From Gentiana macrophylla (Eukaryota > Streptophyta > Magnoliopsida > Gentianales > Gentianaceae): a DNA stretch of 64,000 nucleotides. Positions 35,662-47,040 of this stretch are shown here, piece by piece. The stretch is from contig CM047810.1 of the NCBI GenBank assembly GCA_026214975.1, positions 41,126,113-41,190,112 of the forward strand, written 5' to 3'. The position numbers and the translations under genes were made by a program. How positions within the stretch are numbered: the first letter of the stretch is position 1; every line of letters begins with the position of its first letter. The notes below the pieces were generated by a model. The model saw only the letters and a list, made by a program, of their open reading frames with translations. It was not told the origin of the DNA and searched no databases.

Positions 35662-36129
35662 TGATGTATAACATTTATATGATAAAAATTACGATGTTTT
35701 ATATACGTTATCGACTCTTTTTATATAAAATATAAGAAATTATAACGATAATCTTATAAAATATTAATAGTTATGAATAAATCTAAATACTATAAAAATC
35801 TAGTAAAAGTGATAAAAAGTTATAAATTTTGTACCGGGTTAATAACCGGAGTGTCGTGTTAGATTTACGTGGGGTATTTTTGGTATTTTAATTTCAGATC
35901 TTAGGTAAACCAAGACCCCGAGTGACGACACTTTTTGAAGTAAAATCGTATCTTTTGAAGGAAGTAAGGAAGTGCCACGAGATTTAAAGTTCAAGTGGAT
36001 CAATGGTTCGTGACACCATTATCGAATTATATTTTCGACGAACAAATGGCCCATCAAAAAGGCATTTTCCTAAGAAGAGTCCTGCATGGAAGTTATAGAT
36101 CTTTTCAAATTATGGAATAAAAAGCTACC

Positions 36130-36286
36130 CGGATCAATCCGGATTAACCTCGGATTGAACCGAGGGAACATAATGATTATACAAAGATGTGGTCCTGCAG
36201 AAAATAACTCGAGGATAATATTTTTATTCCCGGATCGATCGGCATCACCTCGGATCGATCCGCCCTGGAAAAATTTTGCCTATAAG
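36130..36286 (+). promoter_or_regulatory. E2 5' LTR promoter: two palindrome pairs and TATA box
   Basis: Pair one: CGGATCAATCCG (36130-36141), 9-bp spacer, CGGATTGAACCG (36151-36162). Pair two begins at 36231 (one base shorter here) and ends CGGATCGATCCG at 36251-36262. TATAAG lies at 36281-36286, 19 bp beyond. It is the same arrangement as in the 3' LTR, where both pairs have exact 9-bp spacers. Confidence 0.7.
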
Positions 36287-37803
36287 AAGAAGCGACTTTG
36301 CGCACACATGAGGGGTACCAATATATTTTCTTTTACTCTTTTTCTTAGTAGTAGTATGTATGTATATAGGCCTTATGCCATAAATAAAGTAGTATCGTTA
36401 TAATACTCGAGAAATTATCAGAAGATCAGTGTTGTTGAAGTCGTTGTAACATCCGGAAGAATACAGCTTCTGATTCAACAGTTGTAATCGGGTAAAATTT
36501 CTTAAGTATCTATGTTTGTTATGTTTGTTTTTATCTTTTTATAATGTTATTAGGCTAGATCTAATAACTAGCCAAAGTTATGTAATCGTTTTATTTCGAT
36601 CTTTTCGGTAAAGGAATGCTGTCTAAGTAAAATTGACTAAAATTGAGTTAATTGAATCTTTTTCTATTCTGTAACGTATTGATAATATTCGGATTGACGT
36701 AATTAACCAAGATGAATCACACCATATAACCTAACGATGAACTGATCAAAGAAGTTAGGATATGAGATAAAAGATAGAAAAACCGGAGGGTAAAATTGGC
36801 CGTGCGAAAGCGTGACTACGGAATCCTATTTCCTACCCGGGGGCAGATTTGTCTTGGGAAAGATTAATCTTATTAAAATTGTGCTCGAGATCGTAATAAT
36901 GTTAAAATCAACAGTTTAATTAAAACTAACACCGGAAAGTTAAATCGATCCGCTTGACAACCGGAGCCTTTTGAATAACATCGGCCATCTGACAAATGGA
37001 ATAACCTCTTTTATCCGGGGTAGATTTGTACTCGGTACCTGTTCAGACTAACTGAGATTAGCATGGGGCAGTTGTGGAGATTGAACTGATGACAATGACA
37101 TATGACAATTTCATACGCTCGTGTGAGGAGGAATTGTTAACCTCAGGAGTGCACCGTTTCATTTACTCAATTGGACCTAATATAAAAGGAAAGATCGAGC
37201 GCATTCTGTTCACTGACAAGATCGTATAAATCAATTATATAAACTTTGGCTAGTTCTATAAACTTAACTAAACTATATATTGGTATCTATATATTTATAT
37301 CTATATATATATTTTGCAATTTATGTACATCTATATATATTTATATATCTATATATATTATATTAGAATAACTTTTAAAAATTACGCATTTATTTTATGT
37401 TAAGTAGAATAGTAGTGATCTGTGTTATAAAATTGCGGTTTAGATCGAGTTAATAACAGCTCTTTGGTGTTTAACCACACTTAAAAGAATTACCACTTTC
37501 CCTGAGGATTCGACACTGACTCACCATACTAGCACTACTGATTTGACCCGATACAATCGTCGGTTAAGGTCGGTATTAGCACTAGAAAAGGCCACGTCGG
37601 CTCGGCGCCGTTGCCGGGAACGACGCTAATTTCTTTTTTGTGTCTATGGTTACTACTTGTATTAGCTCAAAATTCTCGAGAATAAGTCAACACTTTTCTT
37701 ATCCCATTTCTATTTTAATTTTCTTCGGTACTTACCTTATAGGTAAGTTACCAATTTTTTCTACTACTATCAATTTCGTGTTATTTTCTATTTTCGTTAG
37801 TTG

Positions 37804-39822
37804 ATGACCAGAAGTGGTAAGGCCCCACTCACTCTTTATAAGCCTGACATAAACACTTACGAAAGGCAGTTAAGAGTAGAGAGTAAACGTGGTCATACTA
37901 GTCAGGGAAATCCTGACGAATCATCTTGAAACAGAAATACGAGAATGGTGAAATCGGTGATGAAACACCGAACAAGAAATTTGGAACATGCTCAGGCATG
38001 GACAGATCCTGTTAACCCTAATAATAATAATAATAATAATAGAAATAATCAGAATCGGAACCAGAATAATCGTAATAACCCACCAAACCCGAGGCCTATC
38101 TGTGATCAAACCATAAGAAGAAACCAGACTAATAATCCCATTCTTTTACCTAATGAAGGAGCAAACAATTTCGAAATTAAATCTCATCGTTTTGGTTTAA
38201 TTGACGAAGAGCCCAATTCTAGGAGAGGATGATGAAGATCCACATCATCATCTCTATCTTTTTGAAGAACTGTGCAATACAGCCAAAAGTCAAGGTGCTC
38301 ATAAGGAACTAACAAGGATGACTATGTTTCCTTTTTCTCTAAAAGGACGATCCCGAGATTGGTTTATGTCTCTTCCACATCATTCACTTACAAGTTGTGA
38401 GGAGATTCAAACTGAATTTCTGAAACAATATTTAACTCCTGGACAAAATTTGGAATTAAAAGTCGAGGTTGCTAACTTTAGACAAGGATCTGAAGAAACG
38501 CTTGGCAATGTCTGGGAAAGATTTAAAAAACTGTTAAGAGCTTGTCCTGACCATGGTTATTCCTTAGATATGCAAATTCAACTTTTTTGTCGTAAATTAA
38601 GGAAAGATTCACGTGCTGATGTAGATCATGCATGTGGTGGTTCTTTAATGATGAGTGAAGCCCAATTAGTTTACGAGGCCATAGAAAGATTTCCAAAAAT
38701 AACAGAATGTGGGAAACCGGTTCTAGCACCAGAAAAGTAGCTTTTGCAGGAGAATGTACATCTAATACGGAAGTTCTAGCACACTTAGAAAATTTGAGTA
38801 GGAAATTTGATGGCCTACAAAACAAAATCCAAAACTCAGAAAATAGTACACCAACCGAATACTCAAATCAGGATAATATGCCATTAGGGATTGAAGAACC
38901 AACAGGATACTCAAGAGAGGAGGTGAGTTTTCTTCAGCAGCATAGGAATTTGAACAATGCATATTTAAACTCGTTTAATGCTATTAGAAGAGATCATCCT
39001 ACTTATCGATGGTCTGAAAACCCTAGTAAGCAAGGACAACCGCCATATCCAGTTCCATATAGGAATATGAATAATAATCAAGTTTATCAAGAAAACACAT
39101 CTAATCAGAATTTACAATCATTACCTAGATCCTATCCTCAACATACCATTCAAAGTATACCAGTAACTCAAAGTTCAACTCAACCTACAGAAGGAGTTGA
39201 AAAATGGGAAAAACTAATGGAAAATATGATGGGTGTAGTATCTACTCAAGCTAAGAATATGGAAACAATGATGACTTCTATTGGTACAGTCACTAAAGAT
39301 ATGAGTACAATGAAAACATCTATGAGTGGACATGATACCAGAATGAGAACGATAGAAGCCTCATTGAGGAATATGGAAGATCATTTGAGTAGGGAAGGTG
39401 AACGTAATAACAGTAGACCTCCTGGAGGATTACCAAGTAATACTGAAAGAAACCCAAGAGAGGTAAATGTCGTAGTTACGAGAAGTAGAAAAATCTGTGG
39501 TAGTAATGGAGTAGAAAACTTCGGGAATAATGAAGTAGAAAATGATTTAGATGGTAAGAATGATGAAACTAAAGATGAAATTGAATTCACTGATGAGGAA
39601 GAAGAAATTATAGAAAATTTCTTGAAAAGGAATAGAAGTTTGGAACCTGAGAATGAAGGTGAAAAATGGGTAAAAATCCCTAAGATTTTGAAGGATCCCA
39701 TGGATAAAGAATTAAGGAATTTATTCAAGGAACATGTTAGATTAGAGGATAATGAAAACGAGGATGAAAAACAGGAAGAACTAAAGGAATCTGAAGTAGA
39801 GATTGATTCAGGAATGTCTTAA
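37804..39822 (+). pseudogene. E2 gag
   Basis: Starts MTRSGKAPLTLYKPD and passes an Asn-rich linker. The retrotransposon gag domain follows (FPFSLKGRSRDWFMSLP, 38201-38740; LGNVWERFKKLLRACPDHGYS; ACGGSLM). A C-terminal region (38707-39822, 371 codons) then carries a repeat-like helical part (MMTSIGTVTKDMSTM), LPSNTERNPRE and VTRSRK as in Athila-type gag, ending in an acidic tail. A stop at 37927 and slips near 37980, 38215 and 38720 break it. The family normally forms the virus-like particle that packages the element's RNA. Confidence 0.85.
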
Positions 39823-39939
39823 AAGAAAAAACTCAAGATCATGATACTTGGCGATCAAATAACACTCAAAGGTTTAAGGAGAAAGGAAAAGAGAAAATGA
39901 CTTTGGGATCAAAGGTTGTAGATTTAGAATCTTTACCTT

Positions 39940-40573
39940 ACCCACCTAAAGATCAAATTTAAAGGATTAAACCTGAGATAAGAAGTATGCTCGTTTCCTT
40001 GACACCTTTCGTCATATTCATATTAATATCCCTGTTATCGAAGCTCTAATTAGTATGCCTGCTTATGGAAAGTTTCTGAAAGATATTCTGTCAAACAAGA
40101 AAAAATTAGAGGAATATGAGAATATATGCCTAAATGAAGAATGTTCTACGGTTTTACAAAGATAAGTTACCGCTTAAATCGAAAGATCTGGAAGTTTTAC
40201 CATTCCAGGTGAAATTGGAGGATTTCTGCTTAAAAAGGTCTTATGTGATCTTGGAGCTAGTATAAACCTCATGTCTTATGAGGATTATAAGAAGCTAGGC
40301 ATAGGAAATCTTACTTAAGATCGAAATGACTCTGCAAATGGCGAGATAGATCGATTAAATATCCTAAAGGAATTATTGAAGACGTATTGGTTAAAGTAGA
40401 CAAGTTCTATTTTCCAAGAGACTTTGTAGTTATGGAAATGGAAGAAGGATATTCAGCGCCACTTATCTTAGGTCGACCGCTTTAGCTACAGGAAGAACTT
40501 TAATAGATGTCCGTAAAGGAGAGTTAATTCGAGAGTTAATGAAGATGAAGTTACTTTCAATATTTTCAAAGCT
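39940..40573 (+). pseudogene. E2 aspartic protease region
   Basis: Readable in pieces: IPVIEALISMPAYGKFLKDIL (about 40020), FTIPGEIGGFLLKKVLCDLGASINLMSYEDYKKLG (about 40200-40300), ending in an LGRPF-like stretch near 40475. The active-site LCDLGA (Asp-Leu-Gly-Ala instead of Asp-Ser/Thr-Gly) is the form common in Athila-type elements. Several frameshifts and stops. Confidence 0.75.
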
Positions 40574-42360
40574 ATGAACCATCCATACAAATCACCAGAA
40601 TCATGTTCTTTTATAGAAGATATTCATTCTGTCTATGATAATCAGTTAACAACTTTTGAAGACAGATTAGAAGAATGCTTAACTCTGTCTATCTATAAGG
40701 AAGATGAGAAAGACACCGAAATGAAAGAGATAATTCTTTCTCTAGATAAAGTAAGTTTTACTTTTAAACCATCATGGCATAAGTATTTGGAATTAGAACT
40801 AGAAGGACCAGTTCTTAAACCATCACTGGAAGATCCACCTAAGAATCTGGAATTGAAACCGCTACCTTTAAATCTGAAGTATGCTTTTCTTGAAACTGAT
40901 AATCTATTACCGGTTATTATTTCATCATCTTTAACTGAACAACAAGAAGATCAATTACTTAGAATGTTGAAAAAGCATAAGAAAGCTTTTGGATGGATGA
41001 TTGCCGATATTCGAGGTATTAGCCACGAGATTTGTGTTCATAAGATAATTTCGAAAGAAGATGCTAAACCTTGTATTCAACCATAACGCCGCCTCAACCC
41101 AAATTTGCAAGTTAATAGTTAAGAAAGAGGTCATTAAGCTATTAGAAATGGGGATAATTTTTCTCATATCGATAGTGAATGGGTAAGTCCAACTCAAGTT
41201 GTACCAAAGAAAGGAGGTTTCATGGTGAAAGAGAATGAAAGGAATGAATGGATTCCGACTAGAGAGATACTGAGTTATCGAATGTGCATTGATTTTAGAA
41301 AACTAAATGATCATACTAGAAAGATCATCATCCACTTCCATTCATAGTTCGGATGTTGGAACGTTTAAGTGGACATAAGTATTAATGTTCTTAGATGGTT
41401 ATTCAGGATATTTCTGAGATATTCATTGTAGCAGGAGATAGAGAAAAACTACTTTCACTTGTCCTTATGGAACTTTTGCTTATAAAAGAATGCCGTTTGG
41501 TTTATGTAATGCACCACTACGTTTCAAAGATGTATGATGGCTATATTTCTTTGATATGGTTGAGAAATTCTTAGAAATTTTTATGGTTGACTTTAGTGTT
41601 TATGGAGATTCATTTGATGTTTGTGTGTTACACTTAGAACGAGTGTTACTTATTTGTGAAGATACCAATTTAGTACTAAATCGGGAAAAATGCCACTTAA
41701 TGGTATCAGAAGGAATTGTTTTAGGTCACCGAATCTCTGAAGAAGGTATCAAAGTTGATAAAGCTAAAGTAGAAGTAATTGAAAAATTACCTCCACCAGT
41801 TAATTTAAGAACCCTAAGAGGATTTCTCGGACATGCAGGATTTTATAGAAGGTTCATTGCTGATTTCTCGAAAATAGCAAAGCCTCTAAGTCATTTACTT
41901 GAAAAGGAAGTACCTTTTAACTTTGATAGTAAATGTATGAAAGCCTTTCAGACCTTAAAAGCGAGGTTGACTACTGCACCAGTGCTAGTAGCACCAGATT
42001 GGAGTTTTCCGTTTCAGATTATGTGTGATGCGAGTGATTTAGTTGTAGGAGCAGTTTTAGGTCAAAGATATAACAAAATTCTCAAAGCTATCTACTATGC
42101 ATCTCACACACTAAACGCAGCTCAACTTAATTATGCAACTACAGAAAAGAAACTATTGGCTGTGATTTTTGCCTTAGATAAGTTTAGATCGTATATTGTT
42201 GGATCTAAGGTAATAATTTATACTGCACTATTCAAATTTCAAGTATTTGCTAAGTAAGAAAGATGCTAAACCACGCCTTCTTAGATGGATTCTCTTACTT
42301 CAAGAATTTGATATTGAAATTAAAGATAAAAAGGAAGTGAGAATGTAGTAGAGTGAGATC
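40574..42360 (+). pseudogene. E2 reverse transcriptase and RNase H
   Basis: An RT lead-in (40574-41086) includes ALPLNLKYAFLE-like PLPLNLKYAFLET and HKKAFGWMIADIRGI. Broken RT palm fragments follow (41150-41540: WVSPTQVVPKKGG, YRMCIDFRKLN). A long ORF (41556-42257) holds the RT catalytic region, thumb (VLGHRISEEGI, LRGFLGHAGFYRRFI) and RNase H (MCDASD, YATTEKKLLAVIFA). The catalytic motif reads FMVDFSVYG where the family has two adjacent aspartates; the Val codon is at 41586-41588. RNase H continues out of frame to about 42360. Confidence 0.85.
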
Positions 42361-42439
42361 ATCTAAGTAGAATGGAAAATGATGAAGAAATAGGAATTGA
42401 AGTTAAAGATTCATTTCTCGATGAACAAGCTATTTAGAA

Positions 42440-43772
42440 TAGATACTCCTTCAACCATGCAGTTATTAAAGAATGGAATTCCTTCTAAGGAAATATCACC
42501 CTGGTTTGGAGATATCATTAATTACTTAACCTGTGATTATATTCCGTCTCATTGGACTTGGCAATAGAAAAAGAAATTCTTTTATGACTTAAAATTTTAT
42601 TATTGGGAGAAACCAGATCTTTTCCGAAGATGCTCGGATGGAATAATCAGAAAATGTATTCCTGATAATGAAATTCTAAGTGTTTTATCGTTTTGTCATG
42701 ATCGTGGAGGTTGGAAAACTGCTTTTAAAGTTTTACAATGTGGTTTTTATTGGCCTACACTATATAAAGATGCTTATAAGTATGTTAAATCATGTGAATC
42801 TTGTCAAAAATGGGGAAATGTATCTAAAAACATGAAATGCCTATGCAACCTATTTTAGAATGTGAGTTATTTGATGTTTGGGGTATAGATTTCATGGGAC
42901 CATTCCCTATATCTTTTGGAAAAAGATTTATTCTAGTAATGGTAGATTATGTTTCAAAATGGGTAGAAGCTGAAGCTCTTCCCACTAATGATACCAAAGT
43001 TGTCATACGATTCCTTAAAAAGAATATATTTACCCGTATGGCATTCCGAGGGCAATCATTAGTGATAGAGGATCACACTTTTGTAATAGACCATTTACCA
43101 AGATAGTTGAAAAATATGGTGTAACACATAAGTTAGGAACGCCCTATCATCCGCAAACCAGTGGTCAGGTAGAGGTGTCTAATAGAGAAATCAAAAGAAT
43201 TATAGAAAAGGCAAGTGGACTCAAATCGTAGAAACTGGGCAGTTAAATTAGACGATGCATTATGGGCATATAGAAACGACTTTCAAAACACCAATTGGTT
43301 GTTCTCCTATAAGCTAGTCTTTGGTAAGTCTTGTCATCTCTCGGTTGAGTTAGAACACCGAGCCTTCTAGGCTATTAAATTTCAATTTCGATCCTAAGGT
43401 CCGTCGGTGATCATAGATTGCTTCAATTGTGAGTAACTAGAAGAATTTCATCTCGATTCTTATGAAAACTTTCGAATCTACAAGGAACGCATGAAATCTT
43501 TTCACGATAAGAGAATCTATAGTCGTGAGTTCCATGTAGGTGATCGAGTGCTCTTGTACAATTCACGTTTAAAGTTATTTCCAGGTAAGCTTAAATCAAG
43601 ATGGACAGGTCAATTTAAAGTAACGAGGGTTTACAAACTGAGTCGTTGAACTAATCGATGGAAATACAACTTTTATAGCCAATGGCCACAGAGTGAAGTT
43701 ATTTGTGGAAGGAGAAGAAATCACACTGAAAGAAGAAGTAATGCTACTGATTGATCCCCCGACAAATTGAAA
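42440..43772 (+). pseudogene. E2 integrase
   Basis: The zinc-binding part is near 42690-42820 (VLQCGFYWPTLYKDAYKYV, CESCQ). The catalytic core begins in the ORF 42837-43106 ([26 protein letters not shown]) and continues after a slip ([25 protein letters not shown]). The C-terminal part to 43772 has [21 protein letters not shown] sequence. Many frameshifts. The function in an active element is insertion of the cDNA; here it is dead. Confidence 0.8.
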
Positions 43773-43873
43773 AAGCAGAAAAAATGAAAAACTGAAAAGC
43801 AGAGGAACTGAAATCAGCCGACTATCAGGTGATATTTATCTTTCTTCTACTTTTCTGTGTTTTATATATTTGA

Positions 43874-44335
43874 GCTAGTTTCGTCTTTTACCGGATAGAC
43901 GTAAACGAACTGGATGTTTTTTTAGATAGAATAGGAGTTTTTATTTTGCTTTTGAAATTAGGCCTGGATAAAGATGTCGCGTTTAAAATAGAAGCTTTAG
44001 TTTTTGAGAAAAACAAGCAATTGTTGAGAGAGATCAGATTGAGAGAAGTTTGTAATGGAAAATCGAGAAGTTCGATAAAGAGAAGGGCAAAGTTTTTAAG
44101 GAGATGCAGAATCTGTGGAAAAAGTGAGCATGATGGGAAATGTAGGGAAAGCACAACCAAATCCCAGGATGAGTGTTTGAATGTTGTTAAGAAGGGAACG
44201 ATTAGGTGGTTATCCGAAAATCCCGATGGAGATCAAAGGGAAAATTCAAACGCCTCATTTATTAAGGTTAGGTTGATAGAACGTTATGTTAGAACCCTGG
44301 AAGATTTAGAAATAATGGAATTAGGACCCTTATGA
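43874..44335 (+). CDS. E2 accessory ORF: basic protein with zinc-knuckle-like motif
   Basis: Open for 153 codons directly after pol, on the plus strand. No in-frame ATG occurs early; an ATG at 43914 is one base out of frame just before a T7 run, so a slip or an upstream exon may be involved. Visible features: a charged helix-like N-terminal part (LVFEKNKQLLREIRLREV), an Arg/Lys-rich stretch RSSIKRRAKFLRR resembling a nuclear localisation or nucleic-acid-binding signal, then CRICGKSEHDGKC (C-x2-C-x4-H-x3-C), and a C-terminal helix (RLIERYVRTLEDLEIMELG). I recognise no family. It may be a nucleic-acid-binding accessory factor of the element; this is inference. Confidence 0.5.
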   Translation, partial: ASFVFYRIDVNELDVFLDRIGVFILLLKLGLDKDVAFKIEALVFEKNKQLLREIRLREVCNGKSRSSIKRRAKFLRRCRICGKSEHDGKCRESTTKSQDECLNVVKKGTIRWLSENPDGDQRENSNASFIKVRLIERYVRTLEDLEIMELGPL

Positions 44336-44520
44336 GTTTTATAATATTTATAAAATTTTTATATAACTTTTGAAAATTTTATAAATAGGATCTTTATGAA
44401 ATTACTTAAAAGTTTTTATAAAAGGTTTTATTTAAAAAGTGTTATTAAGGGTTTATAAAAATTTTTATTAAGTTTTATAAAGTTTTTTATTAAAAAAAAA
44501 AAAAAAAAAAAAAAAGTGGT

Positions 44521-44553
44521 CGGATCGATCCGACCTAACCCCGGATCGATCCG
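44521..44553 (+). promoter_or_regulatory. Palindrome pair upstream of env-position ORF 1
   Basis: CGGATCGATCCG (44521-44532), spacer ACCTAACCC (9 bp), CGGATCGATCCG (44542-44553). The spacer is identical to that of the pair at 46785. No clear TATA box follows; a (TTC)n pyrimidine tract lies at about 44590-44625 and an A-run precedes the pair. Confidence 0.7.
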
Positions 44554-44970
44554 GAGACTGAAAAAACCTAAAAAAAGGAACGGGGTCCCTTCTTCTTCTT
44601 CTTCTTCTTTTCTTTTTTTCTCAAACACCGCCCCTCTCCCTCTTCCCCATTCGAATTTTTTTCTTCAAATCATCACATAACATTACTATTAAACTACCCA
44701 AATTCTTAGACTCTTCTCATTTTCCTCTCCTCTCTTCAAATTTTCATTTAAATTGAAGAATTTTTCAAGGGAAAGCTTCAACTTTCATTCCGGCGAACTT
44801 TCATCTCTTCCGGTCAAATTTCAACCTTTTAAGCATTAGAATGTAACATTGTAGTCATTTATTTTGTTAATTTCGTTTTTTAGCAACTTTTTATTTTAAT
44901 TTCAACTATTTTGTTACTCATTTCTTTTGTTTGTTTTGTTGTTGTTTTGTTTTTATGTCACTATCGTAGA
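44554..44970. other. Spacer and leader before env-position ORF 1
   Basis: Pyrimidine-rich, with a TTC repeat and 'ctcttc' runs typical of a plant 5' leader, then a T-rich intron-like or leader stretch up to the ATG at 44971. No ORF. Confidence 0.5.
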
Positions 44971-46486
44971 ATGGCCGAATCATCAAAAGCCAAGAAAACG
45001 TAAGTCGCATATCCCTACCCAAATCCCAGTTATAGAAACTAGGCCTTTAATGTGAAGAAGAATTGGTCGTTAGTTTTGAAAGAACGCGTCATTGACTAAG
45101 AAGGCGTTGAAAAATAAATTTGGAAAGTGTTTAGTTGCAATAGAGAGGGTTTGGATTTCACGGATTTGGGAAGGAGGTAAAAGAGATTTTCAAAGGCGAT
45201 AAGTGCATGGAGTTAGCGATTTAAGAAGCGGTGAAGTTAACACAACCTTAGTAGCTGAATTTTATTCTCTCGATAGCAACTCATAATGAAAACAGAGAAT
45301 GGTGAGTTAACTTCACACCCTAAGAACGTAAGCAGTGCCGTTTAATCCCGGGTTTATAAATGCTATTTATGGTGTCCCTGATATACCAGAGAATGAGGAT
45401 TATTATTCGGTATGGAATTTAGATGAGCCAGCAGATTTTGACTATATAGTCTCGACAGCCCATCACGAGTTAGGTCCCACAGCTGTTTGGCATGAAAATA
45501 GGTTTTCCTATGGAAAATGTATAAGGGATATGAGAGCTATTAAACGTTTTATCAGTTCGACTCTTTACCTTTCTCGTCATTTGACATCTTTTGGTAAAGA
45601 GGATCTGTGTATTGCTTGGGCTATGGTCAATGATATACCTGTGGATGTAGGCAGGGTTATGTATAGAAGGGCCAAGGAATTTGTTTCAACTGCTAAACCA
45701 GGCAATCACATGCCTTTTCCTTGTTTTATTTCTTCCTTGTGTTGCCAGATAGGTGTTCCTGAGCTTCCAAATGATAATCTGATTAGGGTTGACGAAACAC
45801 TTATAGGTCCTAGTTTACCACCTAGGCCGGCAGGAAGGATATATTTTATGAACCCTAACCGCCACCGACCTCAGCCTACTCCACATGTTTCTCAATCCAC
45901 TACTGTCCCTCCTTCATCTAGTCAAACTCAAACTCAACTTCCAAATACCATCACATACGACATGTTTCAATCCATGGCCTATGATGTTCATCGTGCCAAT
46001 GCCAATATGGCTGTTTTTGCGGAAAGAAATTTGCAGTGGTCTGAAGATTTACGTCAAGGCATGCGAGGTATATATCAAATGAATTTACTGCAGCACCCTA
46101 CCTATGCCGAGATGGATATTCCGATTGCCAATCCCAAACCATATACCTTGCCCGACTTTATTCCACCAATGCCACCTCGCTCAGACTTCCAACAAATGCC
46201 ACATTCTTTTGGATTTCAAACTAGTGGTACAGGGGATTTTTCGACAGGTACTACGGCATCTGCGACATCTGATTGGACAGGATTTGGATCATTTAGCCAT
46301 ACCACGACGGGATGGGGAAGCGCTTTTTCTGATGTCACGAGAGAGATGAGCTCGATGGGATTAGATAGCTCGGTTCGGATGTCGACACATTTTCAAGATC
46401 CATTTCAAGAATCGACTTATGATCCGGCCAGTTCTCGAGCCATGCCTAGTTTGAGCCACGTCGAGATGAGTGATGAGGAGGATTGA
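44971..46486 (+). pseudogene. E2 env-position ORF 1 (plant transposon protein domain)
   Basis: Starts MAESSKAKKT at 44971, but the first 360 bp are broken by stops and slips. From 45332 it is open for about 384 codons: INAIYGVPDIPENEDYYSVW, RAIKRFISSTLYLSRHLT, IAWAMVNDIPVDVGRVMYRR, FPCFISSLCCQIGVPELP. This is the 'putative plant transposon protein' domain often found after pol in Athila/Tat-type elements. A Pro/Ser/Thr/Gln-rich linker and an S/T/G/W-rich tail ending MSDEED follow. No signal peptide or convincing membrane helix is seen, so a true envelope role is not supported. ORF 2 (47041) is a diverged relative. Confidence 0.7.
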
Positions 46487-46784
46487 TTTAAACCATTTTA
46501 TGATTATTGACATTGAAAACAATTTATTTTTCGTACGATTTTATGTTACTTCATTTTCGTACAATTTTAGGTTATTTTGATTTTATTATTTTTATTTTAG
46601 TAGGATTTTATTTCATTACGATTTTATTTTACTTTCGTTGGATTTTATGTTAGTATACACCGTGTAGTAAAATTTATCGTTATAACATAATAAAATGAAC
46701 CGAAGTTAGGGAGAAAACTTATCACCTAGAAAAATCTAGGCATTTTACAAGCAAAAACAACTCTGTCCGTGAATAGTAAGTTTC
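46487..46784. other. Spacer after env-position ORF 1
   Basis: AT-rich with four copies of 'cgattttat'-like phrases (46535-46650). No ORF. Confidence 0.5.
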
Positions 46785-46958
46785 CGGATCGATCCGACCT
46801 AACCCCGGATCGATCCGGCGTGTGTGTACCGACCTGACAGAATTGCTAGTTGAGAGGCCGGATCGATCCGGCCCTTTTCCGGATCGATCCGGGAAGTACA
46901 AAAACGCCAAAAAGGAGATCTTTCCTGCTTTTACTTGATAGATATATTTCTATAAAAG
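46785..46958 (+). promoter_or_regulatory. Putative internal promoter: two palindrome pairs plus TATA box
   Basis: Pair one: CGGATCGATCCG at 46785-46796 and 46806-46817, spacer ACCTAACCC. Pair two: CGGATCGATCCG at 46859-46870 and 46880-46891, spacer GCCCTTTTC. Both spacers are 9 bp. TATAAAAG lies at 46951-46958, 90 bp before the ATG at 47041. The LTR promoter has the same order (two pairs, then TATA). This suggests that ORF 2 is transcribed from its own promoter, controlled by the same factor as the LTR; inference. Confidence 0.6.
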
Positions 46959-47040
46959 GAAGGAGCTGCAGCCTTCAACTTTGCTCATTCCTTCTTTACT
47001 TCTATCTGTTTTAGTTTACTTTCTGTATCTGAATAAAATA

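Noticed and set aside
42837..43106. Separate small gene
   Set aside because: It is an in-frame piece of the broken E2 integrase ([10 protein letters not shown] core).
44428..44628. Minus-strand ORF with RIDPGLGRIDP
   Set aside because: A shadow of the palindrome pair and A/TTC runs; the same peptide at 46722-46910 comes from the same DNA motif.
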